DNA of 34,917 nt from Phycisphaerae bacterium (GTDB lineage: Bacteria; Planctomycetota; Phycisphaerae; UBA1845). The stretch lies in NCBI GenBank assembly GCA_021604825.1, contig BQJS01000024.1, positions 1-34,917 on the forward strand, given 5' to 3'. The notes under the pieces were generated by a model. It made no database searches and was not told the origin of the DNA. It worked only from the letters and a program-made list of their open reading frames with translations. Positions 34,624-34,917 of this stretch are shown here, one piece after another (position 1 is the first letter of the stretch; every line of letters begins with the position of its first letter). Position numbers and translations under genes: made by a program.

Positions 34624-34917
34624 CTAATCGTCGGTGACAAATGGGCCGCCAATCAGCTCGTGGACTTCGATCGGAGCGCGGACGACCAGCATTCGGTTCC
34701 AGGCGCGGATGGTGTTTCTTCCGCCGCCGTGTTCGCCTTCCGCCCAGCCTTCCGGCTCGATGGTGTTGCGGATCAAATCGACGATGTCTTCCATACGCTC
34801 TTCTCGCGACTTGCCTTCTTCGTCATCGCCTTCTGAATCACCACTATCGCTAAACGGGGGTTGCGATCCAAATCCACCACCACCGCCAATACCGCCACCG
34901 CCTCCAATGCCGCCGCC
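34624..34917 (-). CDS. C-terminal fragment of glycine-rich, secretin-N-like protein (5' end outside window)
   Basis: 98 codons are visible on the minus strand, open to the right edge and ending with TAG at 34624. The visible part begins with a stretch of Gly and Ile (GGGIGGGGGIGGGGGFGS), then an acidic linker (DSEGDDEEGKSREERME), then DIVDLIRNTIEPEGWAEG, GGGRNTIRAWNRMLVVRAP and EVHELIGG. This last part resembles a short module frequent in planctomycete proteins related to the N domains of secretins (an IxxTIxPExW region followed by a GxLxVxxxxxxHxxI strand). It could therefore belong to a type II secretion-like protein. It precedes paralogue 4 by 88 nt on the same strand and may be in one operon with paralogues 4, 3 and 2. 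Confidence 0.65.
   Translation of the reverse strand, partial: GGGIGGGGGIGGGGGFGSQPPFSDSGDSEGDDEEGKSREERMEDIVDLIRNTIEPEGWAEGEHGGGRNTIRAWNRMLVVRAPIEVHELIGGPFVTDD

Overview
This window most likely comes from a planctomycete, probably of the class Phycisphaerae or a close relative. The evidence is a 16S rRNA gene carrying the Planctomycetales-type version of the EUB338 site (24136-24153), a 16S gene with its own terminator and no 23S or tRNA behind it, secreted proteins with dockerin-like EF-hand segments, a prepilin-type protein with the planctomycete-style DGH ending, and a GspG-like ending on several membrane-anchored proteins. Gene starts mix ATG, GTG and TTG, and coding density is moderate.

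Left part (1-9.9 kb): a tandem SGNH hydrolase, cut at the left edge; a secreted astacin-like metalloprotease; a DUF1801 protein with a histone-H1-like lysine tail; a secreted lamin-tail/dockerin-like protein; a DEAD-box RNA helicase; and a secreted GH18 glycosidase. This looks like the equipment of an organism that breaks down external polymers.

Middle part (9.9-22.6 kb): a 1242-residue cytoplasmic hybrid histidine kinase with a cysteine-rich N-terminus, an ArsR-type regulator, an orphan CoA-transferase B subunit, a reverse transcriptase, a class V aminotransferase, a Nudix hydrolase, a prepilin-type protein, a Tat-exported DUF362 protein and a UDP-sugar pyrophosphorylase. The most interesting locus is 15154-16611 on the minus strand. 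The reverse transcriptase has the retron hallmarks (NAxxH, QGAPTSP, YADD, VTG). Just upstream of it, reading the sequence by eye, I find a complete retron-like non-coding RNA of about 160 nt: a long-range a1/a2 pairing, three short msr-like hairpins and one long msd-like hairpin. The RT has an N-terminal membrane segment and no effector gene next to it, which is unusual for a retron.

Right part (22.6-34.9 kb): a solitary 16S rRNA gene with tandem promoters, boxA and terminator; a zinc-ribbon membrane protein; a 48-codon small gene; and a duplicated convergent cassette (zinc-ribbon multi-pass protein on +, about 478-residue anchored protein on -) that has expanded to four copies of the minus-strand gene. 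A glycine-rich C-terminal fragment lies at the right edge.

Intergenic regions carry three families of short palindromic repeats, mostly as inverted pairs. Two of the families share one architecture (21-bp arms, 23-nt spacer) and differ by compensatory base changes in the arm hairpin.
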